NCBI RefSeq assembly: GCF_030651625.1
Contig: NZ_JAUSCF010000012.1
Coordinates: 1 to 64,000, forward strand
Direction of reading: 5' to 3'
Length of the DNA: 64,000 nucleotides
Source: Hydrogenophaga sp.
GTDB lineage: Bacteria; Pseudomonadota; Gammaproteobacteria; Burkholderiales; Burkholderiaceae_C
Part shown: piece by piece, positions 42,902-51,685 of the stretch
How positions within the stretch are numbered: position 1 is the first letter of the stretch
How the letters are laid out: the number at the start of each line of letters is the position of its first letter
Translations under genes and position numbers: made by a program
The notes under the pieces: model-generated
Told to the model about the DNA's origin: nothing
The model's input: the letters and a program-made list of their open reading frames with translations, nothing else
Database searches by the model: none

Positions 42902-43557
42902 GCGTGCACCTCCTGCCCCACCGATTCAAACGGCAGCTCCTGCGCCTGCGGCAGGGCCTGTCGAACCCTCGCATCGTGCGTGGCGATCACCAGGGTGGCG
43001 CCAGCCGCATTGGCAGCGTGCATCAGCAATGCGAGTGCTGCTTGACACGCAGCGTCGTCCAGGCTGGCCGTGGGTTCGTCTGCCAGCACGACCCGGGGCT
43101 GCATCAGCACGGCACGCGCCAGCGCCACGCGCTGTGCCTGCCCGCCAGAGAGCTGGTGTGGGCGCCGACCGGCCAACGCGGTCAAGTCAAGCGCGGCCAA
43201 CGAGCGCCGAATGGCTTCGCGGTCCAACGGCACACCGGCCGCAAAGTAGGCCAGTGCCAGATTGTCGTGCACCGTGAGGGCGCTGCTCAGGTGCAGCTTC
43301 TGCGGCAGAAAGCCCACATTCTGTGCGCGCCAGCGGTCGCGCTGCCCGGAGCGCAGTACACCCACCGACTGACCGGCCACCACCACCTCACCCTCTGCAG
43401 GCGTGAGCAGCCCGGCCGCCAGCGCCAGCCAGGTGGATTTGCCGCTGCCCGAAGCGCCGCGCAACAACAGGGTGCCGCCTTGTGGCACCACCACATTGCG
43501 GAAGCACAAGGGGGCATGGCCCGCGTAAGCGAACCGCAGGTCGCGGGTTTCAATCAC
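42898..43557 (-). CDS. ABC transporter ATP-binding protein (LolD/MacB class)
   Basis: A compact ATPase of about 219 residues with Walker [10 protein letters not shown], signature LSGGQAQR, Walker [13 protein letters not shown] and switch His in VIATHD. The GTG start at 43557 overlaps the regulator's stop. A longer frame upstream is low-complexity and runs through the regulator gene. It works with the FtsX-type permease. Confidence 0.9.
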   Translation of the reverse strand: MIETRDLRFAYAGHAPLCFRNVVVPQGGTLLLRGASGSGKSTWLALAAGLLTPAEGEVVVAGQSVGVLRSGQRDRWRAQNVGFLPQKLHLSSALTVHDNLALAYFAAGVPLDREAIRRSLAALDLTALAGRRPHQLSGGQAQRVALARAVLMQPRVVLADEPTASLDDAACQAALALLMHAANAAGATLVIATHDARVRQALPQAQELPFESVGQEVHA

Positions 43558-44066
43558 GCCCGAGGTTCCTGTGCTGCCCCGGGCTCGACACACGAAGCAC
43601 AGGTGCCGTGCACAGCCAGATCGACCCGCGTTCCCGCATGACCCATCTGGGCCAGCGCCTGGAAAAGGTGGTGGGTGGCGATGCGGGTGGGCTCGCTGGC
43701 GTCGAGCAGGGGGAACTGCCGGTGGCAGGCGTCGCATTCAAACCGAGGGGCGACGTCGGGCGAAGCATCGGTTGACAAGGGTGCCAGGCTGAAGCGCCAG
43801 GTACGCTGATCGTCGGTCTGACGCTGCAACACGCCACACCCGGCCAGGCGGTCCAGCAAGCGGTAGAGCGTGACGCGGTTGATGTTCAGGCCTCGCGCCG
43901 TCAATGCTGCGAGCGCCTGCGCATGCGTGAGTCCACCATTGGGACGCGCCAGGAACAGACCCAGCACCGCGCGTGTGGCCAGCGTTCGGCGCAGGCCGGC
44001 GACTTCCAGCCGGGACTGGATTTCGGCCGGTACAGACACAGCCACTTTCGGATTGGGATGGACCAC
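43554..44066 (-). CDS. Fur-family regulator, probably Zur-like
   Basis: A 170-residue Fur-type protein: winged-helix DNA-binding part (GLTHAQALAALTARGLNINRVTLYRLLDRLAGCGVL) and a dimerisation domain with two Cys pairs for structural zinc (FECDACHRQF and CASC). It heads an operon with an ABC exporter and small metal-type proteins, and symmetrical TTGCAAC elements precede it. This favours zinc (Zur) over iron or peroxide sensing. Direct proof is absent. Confidence 0.85.
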   Translation of the reverse strand: MVHPNPKVAVSVPAEIQSRLEVAGLRRTLATRAVLGLFLARPNGGLTHAQALAALTARGLNINRVTLYRLLDRLAGCGVLQRQTDDQRTWRFSLAPLSTDASPDVAPRFECDACHRQFPLLDASEPTRIATHHLFQALAQMGHAGTRVDLAVHGTCASCVEPGAAQEPRA

Positions 44067-44080
44067 AGGCGATTCTCAAT

Positions 44081-44133
44081 TTATTGCAACTGGGTTGCGT
44101 CATTGTTGCACTAACGCCATCAGGTTGCAATAA
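44081..44133. promoter_or_regulatory. Inverted TTGCAAC boxes upstream of the Fur/Zur-type operon
   Basis: TTATTGCAAC at 44081-44090 and GTTGCAATAA at 44124-44133 are a perfect 10-base inverted repeat. Further GTTGC words at 44094-44098 and 44105-44109 lie between. The leftmost box ends 15 bases before the regulator start, so autoregulation by the encoded Fur/Zur-type protein is likely, and the divergent DMT gene could also respond. Confidence 0.55.
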
Positions 44134-44277
44134 AAACCGCCTGTCAAATCGGTGAACACTTGCCCGGGGGCATATGTTGCGCTGGTGTGCTGTCCCGCTC
44201 CGGATAGGCGTACCGGCTGGGCGATGCGCTCACCACTACACTGTGCACCCCTCTTGCGCGCGACCCCGGAGACCCCC

Positions 44278-45168
44278 TTGCCCGTCACCCACCTGCTCCT
44301 CGCTCTCGCGGTGGTCTTCGTCTGGGGCACCAATTTCGTGGTCATTCGCTGGGGGTTGGACGGCATGCCGCCGTTCCTCTACGCCACACTGCGCTTCGTC
44401 TTCTCTGCCCTGCCCTGGCTACTGTTTGTGCCGCGTCCCACGGTGCCCTGGTCGCGCATGGCCACGTTTGGCGTCCTGCTGGGTGTGGGTCAGTTCGGCC
44501 TGCTGTTTCTGGCCATGCGCAGCGACATCTCGCCCGGCATGGCGTCGCTGGTGGTGCAGTCGCAGGTGTTTTTCACGATTGGCCTTTCCCTGATCTGGCT
44601 GCGCGAGCGGCTGCGGTGGTTTCAGGGCGTGGGTCTGGCCCTCGCACTGGCAGGGCTTGCCGTGATCGGTCTGAATCTGGACGCCACCATCACCCTCATT
44701 GGCGTGGCACTGGTCATGGCTGCCGCGTTCTTCTGGGCCTGTGCGAATCTGGTGGTGAAGTCCCTCGGACCGGTGAACATGTTGCACTTCATGGTCTGGA
44801 GCAGCGTGTTCGCCATACCGCCCTTGCTCGCTTTGTCCCTGTGGCTGGAGGGCCCTACCGCCATGGCTGGTGCCATGCAGCACGCAAGCGCTGGCGTATG
44901 GGTCAGTGTTTTCTGGCAGGCCGTGGGGAATACCTTGTTTGGCTACGGCGTGTGGAACTGGCTATTGGCCCGTCACCCGGCAGCAACGGTCACGCCACTG
45001 GCTCTGCTCGTGCCGGTGTTCGGCATGGGAGCTTCAGCGCTGTCGCTGGGCGAATCGCTGCCTGGGTGGAAGCTGGGTGCGGCCACCCTGGTGCTAGGTG
45101 GGCTGGCAGTGATCGTGCTGTGGCCCAAGCTTCGGCAGCGCTTGACCAGCAAGCTGCATGACGCCTGA
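44278..45168 (+). CDS. DMT superfamily (EamA-type) transporter, O-acetylserine/cysteine-exporter-like
   Basis: A 296-residue inner-membrane protein with ten hydrophobic segments in two EamA repeats. The TTG start at 44278 gives LPVTHLLLALAVVFVWGTNF as the first membrane segment; a longer frame would cross the Zur-like boxes. EamA of E. coli exports cysteine and O-acetylserine; other members export different metabolites, so the substrate is open. Confidence 0.87.
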   Translation: MPVTHLLLALAVVFVWGTNFVVIRWGLDGMPPFLYATLRFVFSALPWLLFVPRPTVPWSRMATFGVLLGVGQFGLLFLAMRSDISPGMASLVVQSQVFFTIGLSLIWLRERLRWFQGVGLALALAGLAVIGLNLDATITLIGVALVMAAAFFWACANLVVKSLGPVNMLHFMVWSSVFAIPPLLALSLWLEGPTAMAGAMQHASAGVWVSVFWQAVGNTLFGYGVWNWLLARHPAATVTPLALLVPVFGMGASALSLGESLPGWKLGAATLVLGGLAVIVLWPKLRQRLTSKLHDA

Positions 45169-45285
45169 AACAGGTGACGTCACAGTTGGCGTTGGAGCTC
45201 GTCGAAGCGCAGCGCGCGAAAGGGTTGCACTCTCAGACAGGGCTTAGACAGGCTCATCCCAATAGGCTGTGTTGGAAGGAAGGAC

Positions 45286-45828
45286 CTACTTCGCAAGCCT
45301 TGCAAAGGTCTTGCGAAACTTCGCCACTTTGGGTGCGGCCACTGCCATGCAATACCCCTGGTGTGGGTTGCGCTCGAAAAAGTCCTGGTGATAGGGTTCG
45401 GCCGGCCAGTAGTTGCTCAGTGCCAGCACCTCGGTCACGATGGGGCGTCCGAACACGTTGTCTTTGGACAGCTCGGCAATGATGCCCTGTGCCTCGGCTT
45501 CCTGTTCCGGCGAGGTGAAGTAGATACCGCTGCGGTACTGCGTTCCCACGTCGTTGCCTTGACGGTTGAGCGTGGTGGGGTCGTGCACCACGAAGAAAAT
45601 CTCCAGCACATCGCGCGTGCTGATCACGGCGGGATCGTACTCCAGCCGCACCACTTCGTTGTGGCCGGTGTCACCGGAGCAAACCTGTTCGTAGCTGGGC
45701 TGCATCACGTGGCCGTTGCAGTAGCCGGACTCGACATCGGTCACACCTTGTACCTCCTTGTACACCGACTCCGTGCACCAGAAGCAACCTCCTCCCAGCA
45801 CAAGCACTTCTCGATTGTTCTCTGCCAT
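45286..45828 (-). CDS. msrA: Peptide methionine sulfoxide reductase MsrA
   Basis: A 180-residue MsrA with the active-site GCFWC near residue 15-19, the conserved GYCNGH and the NPHQGYC resolving region. It reduces methionine-S-sulfoxide in proteins. The ATG at 45828 (MAENNREVLVLGGGC) is preferred over an in-frame one ten codons upstream. No MsrB neighbour. Confidence 0.96.
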   Translation of the reverse strand: MAENNREVLVLGGGCFWCTESVYKEVQGVTDVESGYCNGHVMQPSYEQVCSGDTGHNEVVRLEYDPAVISTRDVLEIFFVVHDPTTLNRQGNDVGTQYRSGIYFTSPEQEAEAQGIIAELSKDNVFGRPIVTEVLALSNYWPAEPYHQDFFERNPHQGYCMAVAAPKVAKFRKTFARLAK

Positions 45829-45912
45829 GGTCCGACTCCTGCATATGTAGCGTTGCAAGCTGCGCTCAACTGGTGAACTGACACACCCTGCAAATGCTGC
45901 TGGGTGCGGCCT

Positions 45913-46803
45913 TTACTTTATCGGTTGGGCAAAGCCCCGCACCGCTGCGAGGAATGCCGCCAGCGCGGCCTGCTCACGCTCGGTCTTCCAGAGGCAGCGC
46001 GTGTCGTAGGGCGGCGTCTCGCCCTTGAGCGGGATGAAACGCACATCCGGCATACCTGCCATGGCCAGCGCCTCGGGCACCAGCGACACGCCCAGGCCCT
46101 GCGCGACCACCGACACCACACTCAACCAATGCCGCAATTCAAACCGCACCTCCGGCAGGAACCCGTGGTCGGCACAAAGCCCCAGGATGCGGTCGTGGTA
46201 GTCGGGCGACACCGACCGTGAAATGGCCACAAAAGGCTCGCCCGCGAAAGCCGCCGGGTCGATGCTGCGCCGTTTGGCCAACCGGTGCGAGCTGGGCAAG
46301 CAGGCCACAAATGACTGACGCGACACCAGCACCTGCGAAAACCCGCTGGCCACCCGCGGCGTGTGCACGAAGCCCACATCCAGCCGGTCGTGCATGAGAT
46401 CCACCAGTTGGTCGCTGGAACTCATCTCGCGCAACACCAGGCGCAGTTGGGGATGTTCGGCATGAAAGTGCTTGAGGATCTGCGGTAGCCCGCGATACAG
46501 CACCGTGCCTGCAAACCCCACCTGCAGGCTGCCCACCACGCCTTGTGCCACCTCGCGTGCCTCGCGCGCGGCAGCTCCGGCCCGCTCCAGCAATTGACGG
46601 GCCGCCGGCACAAACGCCTGCCCGGCGGCCGTCAGCTGCACCCCCCGGCTGTTGCGGGTGAACAGCTGCGCGCCCACCGACGCCTCCAGTTGCTGGATGT
46701 TGAGCGACAACGGCGGCTGGGTGATGGCCAGGCGCTGGGCGGCTCGACCGAAGTGCAATTCTTCGGCCAGCACCAGAAAATACCGCAGGTGGCGGAACTC
46801 CAT
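45913..46803 (-). CDS. gcdR: LysR family regulator of glutaryl-CoA dehydrogenase
   Basis: A 296-residue LysR regulator with the N-terminal helix-turn-helix ([40 protein letters not shown]) and the C-terminal inducer domain. It is divergent from gcdH across 97 bases, with a T-N11-A-like palindrome in between. In related species the gene in this place controls glutarate/lysine breakdown. Name follows position. Confidence 0.85.
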   Translation of the reverse strand: MEFRHLRYFLVLAEELHFGRAAQRLAITQPPLSLNIQQLEASVGAQLFTRNSRGVQLTAAGQAFVPAARQLLERAGAAAREAREVAQGVVGSLQVGFAGTVLYRGLPQILKHFHAEHPQLRLVLREMSSSDQLVDLMHDRLDVGFVHTPRVASGFSQVLVSRQSFVACLPSSHRLAKRRSIDPAAFAGEPFVAISRSVSPDYHDRILGLCADHGFLPEVRFELRHWLSVVSVVAQGLGVSLVPEALAMAGMPDVRFIPLKGETPPYDTRCLWKTEREQAALAAFLAAVRGFAQPIK

Positions 46804-46818
46804 GAATAGATTTCCTGT

Positions 46819-46856
46819 ATGGATGAATACCTATTCGATATTAGACAGGTATCCAT
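46819..46856. promoter_or_regulatory. LysR-type operator between gcdR and gcdH
   Basis: ATGGATGAATACCT at 46819-46832 faces AGGTATCCAT at 46847-46856, with ATACCT and AGGTAT as the core inverted arms and an AT-rich centre. It begins 15 bases from the LysR start, a typical autoregulatory and activating position. Confidence 0.65.
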
Positions 46857-46900
46857 CAGCAAACGACAATGCGCCATTGCCACCCCACCCGGAGACACCC

Positions 46901-48094
46901 ATGCTTTCCCCCACCAAGACCAAAGCCAGCTTCAGCTGGGAAGACCCCTTCCACCTGAGCAGCCAACTCACCGATGACGAACGCCAGGTGCAGGAGGCCG
47001 CCTACGCCTACTGCCAGGAAAAGCTGCTGCCGCGCGTGACCGAGGCCTTCCGCCACGAGAAGACTGATGTGGCCATCTTCCGCGAGATGGGTGAACTCGG
47101 CCTGCTCGGCCCCACCATTCCGGAGGCCTACGGTGGCAGCGGTCTGAATTACGTGTGCTACGGCCTGGTGGCGCGCGAAGTGGAGCGCGTGGACTCCGGC
47201 TACCGCAGCATGATGAGCGTGCAAAGCTCGCTGGTGATGGTGCCCATCAACGAATTCGGCTCTGAAGCGCAGAAACAGAAATACCTGCCCAAGCTGGCCA
47301 CCGGTGAATGGATCGGCTGCTTCGGCCTGACCGAACCCAACCACGGATCCGACCCCGGCAGCATGGTGACCCGCGCCAAGGCCGTGCCCGGTGGCTACAG
47401 CCTCTCGGGCGCCAAGATGTGGATCACCAACAGCCCGATTGCTGACGTGTTCGTGGTGTGGGCCAAGGACGATGGCGGCCAGATCCGTGGCTTCATTCTG
47501 GAGAAAGGCTGGAAGGGCCTGAGCGCCCCGGCCATCCACAGCAAGGTGGGCCTGCGCGCCAGCATCACCGGCGAGATCGTGATGGACGAAGTCTTCGTGC
47601 CGGAAGAAAACGCCTTCCCCGAAGTGCGCGGCCTCAAGGGCCCGTTCACCTGCCTGAACAGCGCGCGCTACGGCATCGCCTGGGGCGCACTGGGCGCGGC
47701 CGAAGACTGCTACTTCCGTGCCCGCCAATACGTGATGGACCGCCAGCAGTTCGGCCGCCCGCTCGCTGCCAACCAGCTGATCCAGAAAAAGCTGGCCGAC
47801 ATGCTGACCGAGATCAGCCTGGGCCTGCAAGGCTGCCTGCGCCTGGGTCGCATGAAGGACGAAGGCACGGCCGCGGTGGAGGTCACCAGCATTCTCAAAC
47901 GCAACAGCTGCGGCAAGGCGCTGGAAATTGCCCGCATGGCCCGCGACATGATGGGTGGCAACGGCATCAGCGACGAGTTCGGCGTGGCGCGCCACCTGGT
48001 GAACCTGGAGGTTGTGAACACCTACGAAGGCACGCACGACATCCACGCGCTCATCCTGGGCCGGGCCATCACGGGCATTCAAGCCTTCTCCTGA
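46901..48094 (+). CDS. gcdH: Glutaryl-CoA dehydrogenase
   Basis: A 397-residue acyl-CoA dehydrogenase of the glutaryl-CoA type. It shows [32 protein letters not shown], the [16 protein letters not shown] block and a catalytic Glu near 376 in [22 protein letters not shown]. It oxidises and decarboxylates glutaryl-CoA to crotonyl-CoA in lysine and aromatic breakdown. The ATG at 46901 follows GGAGAC; long upstream in-frame extension overlaps the LysR gene. Confidence 0.95.
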   Translation: MLSPTKTKASFSWEDPFHLSSQLTDDERQVQEAAYAYCQEKLLPRVTEAFRHEKTDVAIFREMGELGLLGPTIPEAYGGSGLNYVCYGLVAREVERVDSGYRSMMSVQSSLVMVPINEFGSEAQKQKYLPKLATGEWIGCFGLTEPNHGSDPGSMVTRAKAVPGGYSLSGAKMWITNSPIADVFVVWAKDDGGQIRGFILEKGWKGLSAPAIHSKVGLRASITGEIVMDEVFVPEENAFPEVRGLKGPFTCLNSARYGIAWGALGAAEDCYFRARQYVMDRQQFGRPLAANQLIQKKLADMLTEISLGLQGCLRLGRMKDEGTAAVEVTSILKRNSCGKALEIARMARDMMGGNGISDEFGVARHLVNLEVVNTYEGTHDIHALILGRAITGIQAFS

Positions 48095-48168
48095 GGCGCT
48101 CGCCGGGCAGGGTGCAAACTACGCCCTGCCTCGCCTGAGGCTGGCACACTTTCTGTTAGCTTCGAGGG

Positions 48169-49647
48169 ATGTTGATCTCCCTGGATTTCCTTGCCCTGCC
48201 CCTGCTTGCGGCCGCCTCACTGGTGTTCATCAGCGTGCTGGCCGGCGTGTTTTCCGCCAGGGTCGGGTTCTCGTTCCTGCTGGTTTTTCTGGTCGTGGGT
48301 ACGCTCGCAGGCTCCGATGGGCCCGGCGGCCTGGTGTTCGAAGATTTTCGCCTCAGCTTCTGGGTGGGCAACGTGGCGCTCGCCGTGATTCTGCTGGACG
48401 GCGGCTTGCGCACCAACATCACCACTTTCCGCACCGGCCTTCGCCCATCTCTGCTGCTGGCAACTGTGGGCGTCGTTGTATGCACGGCCATCACAGGCGC
48501 AGCGGCCTACTGGTTGCTGGACCTGTCGTGGCCGCTCGCACTGTTGCTGGGCGCGATCGTCGGCTCCACCGACGCCGCAGCGGTGTTCTCGCTGCTCAAA
48601 TCGTCTGGTGTGAAGCTGAACGAGCGGGTGGCGGCCACGCTGGAAATCGAGTCCGGCATGAACGATCCGATGGCGGTCTATCTGACACTGACGTTCATCG
48701 GCATTGCGCTGGCAACCGCCAGCCAGGGCATGGCTGGCCTGGATGCCGAGGCGATCTTCAAATCGCTGCTGCAACAGTTCGGGTGGGGCGCCTTGATGGG
48801 CGCTGCCAGCGGTTTCGGGTTGGCTGGCCTGCTCAAACGCATGGGGCGCGGCGCCGATGGCGGCGGCGGCGTGCGTGCGCTGCTGGTGGTGTCTGGTGGC
48901 CTGGCGGTGTTTGCATTCACCACCTGGCTGGGTGGCTCCGGGTTTCTGGCGGTCTACATGATGGGCGTGATCACCGGCAATCGGGCACGGCGTCAGGTAC
49001 GCCCCTGCCTTTCGGCCATGGACGGTTACGCCTGGCTGGCGCAGGCGGGCATGTTTCTTTTGCTGGGGTTGCTGGTCACGCCAACGGACTTGCTGCGCAC
49101 CATCTGGCCGGCATTGGGTGTTTCGGTGGTTCTGATGTTCATTGCGCGACCGGTGTCGGTCTGGCTGTGTCTGGCGCCGCTGCGCTTCAAGCGCAATGAA
49201 ATCGCCTTCATTTCGTGGGTGGGCCTGCGTGGCGCGGTACCGATTGTGCTGGCGGTGTTCCCTGTGATGGCCGGCGTTCAGGGCGCGCAGACCTTCTTCA
49301 ATGTGGCATTCGTGGTGGTGCTCACCTCCTTGTTGTTGCAGGGTTCCACCATTGCCATGGCGGCACGCAAGACGGGTGTGGACTTGCCCGATCCCGACGA
49401 CACCGAACACGCCCGCCTGGTGTTCGGCGATTTTGTGCTCGACGCCAGCACACCGCTGGAAACCTTGTGCTCTTTTTATGGCCTGCCCGTTCCGGCCGAA
49501 TCGCAACAGTCCGTCGGCCGCTGGCTGCGCCAGGAGCTCAACCGTCCCCCGGTGGAGGGCGACAGTGCGCAACTCGGCCATGCCGAGATCAGTGTGCGCA
49601 GCATGGATGGCGAGCGCATTCAGCAAGTCGGTATCAAGCTGGGCTGA
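48169..49647 (+). CDS. Potassium/proton antiporter (CPA1 type, NhaP2/CvrA-like)
   Basis: A 492-residue protein with about twelve membrane segments to residue 400. It has the CPA1 core LLDGGLRTN, LLGAIVGSTDAAAVFSLL and an ESGMNDPMAVYL motif. A soluble C-terminal part (about 405-492) resembles the TrkA-C/CorC-type regulatory domains of NhaP2. It exports K+ in exchange for protons. A GGGCAGGG/CCCTGCC stem lies between gcdH and this gene. Confidence 0.9.
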   Translation: MLISLDFLALPLLAAASLVFISVLAGVFSARVGFSFLLVFLVVGTLAGSDGPGGLVFEDFRLSFWVGNVALAVILLDGGLRTNITTFRTGLRPSLLLATVGVVVCTAITGAAAYWLLDLSWPLALLLGAIVGSTDAAAVFSLLKSSGVKLNERVAATLEIESGMNDPMAVYLTLTFIGIALATASQGMAGLDAEAIFKSLLQQFGWGALMGAASGFGLAGLLKRMGRGADGGGGVRALLVVSGGLAVFAFTTWLGGSGFLAVYMMGVITGNRARRQVRPCLSAMDGYAWLAQAGMFLLLGLLVTPTDLLRTIWPALGVSVVLMFIARPVSVWLCLAPLRFKRNEIAFISWVGLRGAVPIVLAVFPVMAGVQGAQTFFNVAFVVVLTSLLLQGSTIAMAARKTGVDLPDPDDTEHARLVFGDFVLDASTPLETLCSFYGLPVPAESQQSVGRWLRQELNRPPVEGDSAQLGHAEISVRSMDGERIQQVGIKLG

Positions 49648-49724
49648 ATCCGGGTCAGCCAGGCGTCACGTCACGCGGGGGATTTCCTGTCGGGCGGCGG
49701 AAGGTGATCCCGGCATGGGTTATA

Positions 49725-49746
49725 TTAATAACCGTTCGGTCATTAA
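49725..49746. promoter_or_regulatory. TetR-type operator of the RND efflux operon
   Basis: TTAATAACCG, TT-centred, CGGTCATTAA pairs at 9 of 10 positions per arm. It lies just upstream of the TetR start codon in an AT-rich promoter-like stretch, so it is probably the autorepression and pump-control site. Confidence 0.7.
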
Positions 49747-49753
49747 TTGAGCC

Positions 49754-50440
49754 ATGCCAGCCATCCCGTCACCGCTTCCCCTTGACACCTCAAACGAAGG
49801 AGAGCCGCGTCAGCGCCGCAGCCGCCGCAAGGAAGCGCGACCGGGTGAACTGCTCGACGCGGCATTGGCGCTGTTCGTCGAAAAGGGCTTTGCCGCCACG
49901 CGCGTTGAAGAGGTGGCTGCGCGCGCGGGCGTATCCAAGGGCACACTGTTCATCTACTTTCCCAGCAAGGAAGAGCTGTTCAAGGCGGTGGTGCGGGAAA
50001 ACATTTCAGGGCGTTTCACCGCCTGGGGCGAGGAACTCGAAACCTACACCGACAGCAGTGCGGAACTGGTGCGCTATTGCATGCATTCCTGGTGGGAGCA
50101 GATCGGCATGTCCGCCGCGTCGGGCATCACCAAGCTGGTCATGAGCGAGGCCGGCATGTTCCCCGAGATCGCGGCCTTCTACCAGCAGGAAGTGATCGAG
50201 CCCGGCCACGACCTGTTGCGCAAGGTGCTCCAGCGGGGCATTGCCAGCGGCGAGTTCCGGCCGATGCCCATCGAGTACGCGGTTTACAGCCTGATTGCAC
50301 CCATGATTTTCCTGCTGATGTGGAAACACTCCATGGCAACCTGCTGCCCACCATCGCAACAGCTTGATCCCGTGAGCTTCATCGACAGCCAGGTCAGCCT
50401 GTTGCTTGGCGGCATGCTGGCCCCCACCAAATCGCGCTGA
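49754..50440 (+). CDS. TetR family regulator of the RND efflux operon
   Basis: A 228-residue repressor with helix-turn-helix [33 protein letters not shown] and a ligand domain of the AcrR kind. It precedes the membrane-fusion and pump genes by 24 bases and reads in the same direction, so it is likely the local repressor of the pump and its own gene. Confidence 0.9.
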   Translation: MPAIPSPLPLDTSNEGEPRQRRSRRKEARPGELLDAALALFVEKGFAATRVEEVAARAGVSKGTLFIYFPSKEELFKAVVRENISGRFTAWGEELETYTDSSAELVRYCMHSWWEQIGMSAASGITKLVMSEAGMFPEIAAFYQQEVIEPGHDLLRKVLQRGIASGEFRPMPIEYAVYSLIAPMIFLLMWKHSMATCCPPSQQLDPVSFIDSQVSLLLGGMLAPTKSR

Positions 50441-50464
50441 ATCCCCCCACACCCGGTCGCCAGC

Positions 50465-51676
50465 ATGTCCATTCCTCGCAAAAGCGCTTCCTGGTTCAAG
50501 TGGCTGCTTCTGGGCGCCTTGGTGCTGGCCCTCGCGTTCGGCCTCTACCGGGCGATTCAGAAGAAACAATCGCAGCAGGCCACCGCCATCGCGGCCGCGC
50601 AGGCGCTGCAGGTCGCACCTGTCTACGAACTCTCGGCCAACGATGTGACCGAGGTAGCGTCCCTCAAACTCACCCAGACGATCATGGTCTCCGGCTCACT
50701 GCAGGCCATTCAGACCGCCACGGTGAAGGCACGTGCCGCCGGCGAACTGCGGGATCTGACCAAGCGCGAAGGCGACCCTGTGATCGCAGGTGAGGTGCTC
50801 GCACGCATCGACAGCACCGAGGCGGAGGCGCGCGTGCGCCAGGCTGCCCGCCAGGCCGACGCCGCGCAGACGCAGGTGGACATCGCACGCCGCGCTCTGG
50901 ACAACAACCAGGCACTGGTGCGCCAGGGGTTCATTTCGGCCACGGCGCTGGAGACATCCAATGCCAACCTCAGGAGCGCCGAAGCCACCCACCAGGCGGC
51001 CATGGCGGCACTCGACATCGCCCGCAAAGGGCTCTCAGACACGACGCTGCGATCGCCTCTGACCGGTCAGGTCTCAGCCCGCCTGGCTCAGAACGGTGAG
51101 CGGGTGGGCATCGATGCACGCATCCTCGATGTGGTGGACCTTTCTTCGTTCGAACTTGCAGCGGCGATCGCGCCAGCCGATGCCGTCGCGGTGCGCGTGG
51201 GCCAGCCGGCCACCGTCCAGGTGGAAGGCCTGAGCGAGCCATTGCAGGCCACGGTGCTGCGTATCAACCCCAGCGTACAGGCCGGCAGTCGAAGCGTGCT
51301 GGTCTACCTGCGCGTGCCTGCCCAGCCCGGCATGCGCCAGGGCCTGTTCGCGCAAGGCAGCATCAGCACCGGCCAGCTCCATGCGCTGGCTGTACCGCTG
51401 TCGGCTGTGCGCAATGACAGACCTCTGCCCTACGTGCAGGTGGTGCAAGAAGGGATCGTCAGGCATGTGACGTTGCAGCCGGGCGCGCTGGGTGCAATGA
51501 ATGGTGAGCCCATGCGAGTGGTCGAGGGCCTGCCAGCCGGCACGGTGGTGCTGCGGGCCCAGGCCGGCTTGATCCGCGAGGGAACGGCGGTGCGTGCAGG
51601 TACGGCTGAAACAGGCGCAGCAACCGCGGCCCCTGATGGGTCCATTGCGCCCGCTGCACCGACCAACGTCAACTGA
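50465..51676 (+). CDS. RND efflux periplasmic adaptor (membrane fusion protein)
   Basis: A 403-residue adaptor with an N-terminal membrane anchor (WFKWLLLGALVLALAFGLYR), a lipoyl/barrel-sandwich part, an alpha-helical hairpin (VRQAARQADAAQTQVDIARRALDNN region) and beta-barrel domain. It bridges the inner-membrane pump and the TolC-like channel. The pump gene begins ten bases downstream. Confidence 0.93.
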   Translation: MSIPRKSASWFKWLLLGALVLALAFGLYRAIQKKQSQQATAIAAAQALQVAPVYELSANDVTEVASLKLTQTIMVSGSLQAIQTATVKARAAGELRDLTKREGDPVIAGEVLARIDSTEAEARVRQAARQADAAQTQVDIARRALDNNQALVRQGFISATALETSNANLRSAEATHQAAMAALDIARKGLSDTTLRSPLTGQVSARLAQNGERVGIDARILDVVDLSSFELAAAIAPADAVAVRVGQPATVQVEGLSEPLQATVLRINPSVQAGSRSVLVYLRVPAQPGMRQGLFAQGSISTGQLHALAVPLSAVRNDRPLPYVQVVQEGIVRHVTLQPGALGAMNGEPMRVVEGLPAGTVVLRAQAGLIREGTAVRAGTAETGAATAAPDGSIAPAAPTNVN

Positions 51677-51685
51677 ACCCAACCC

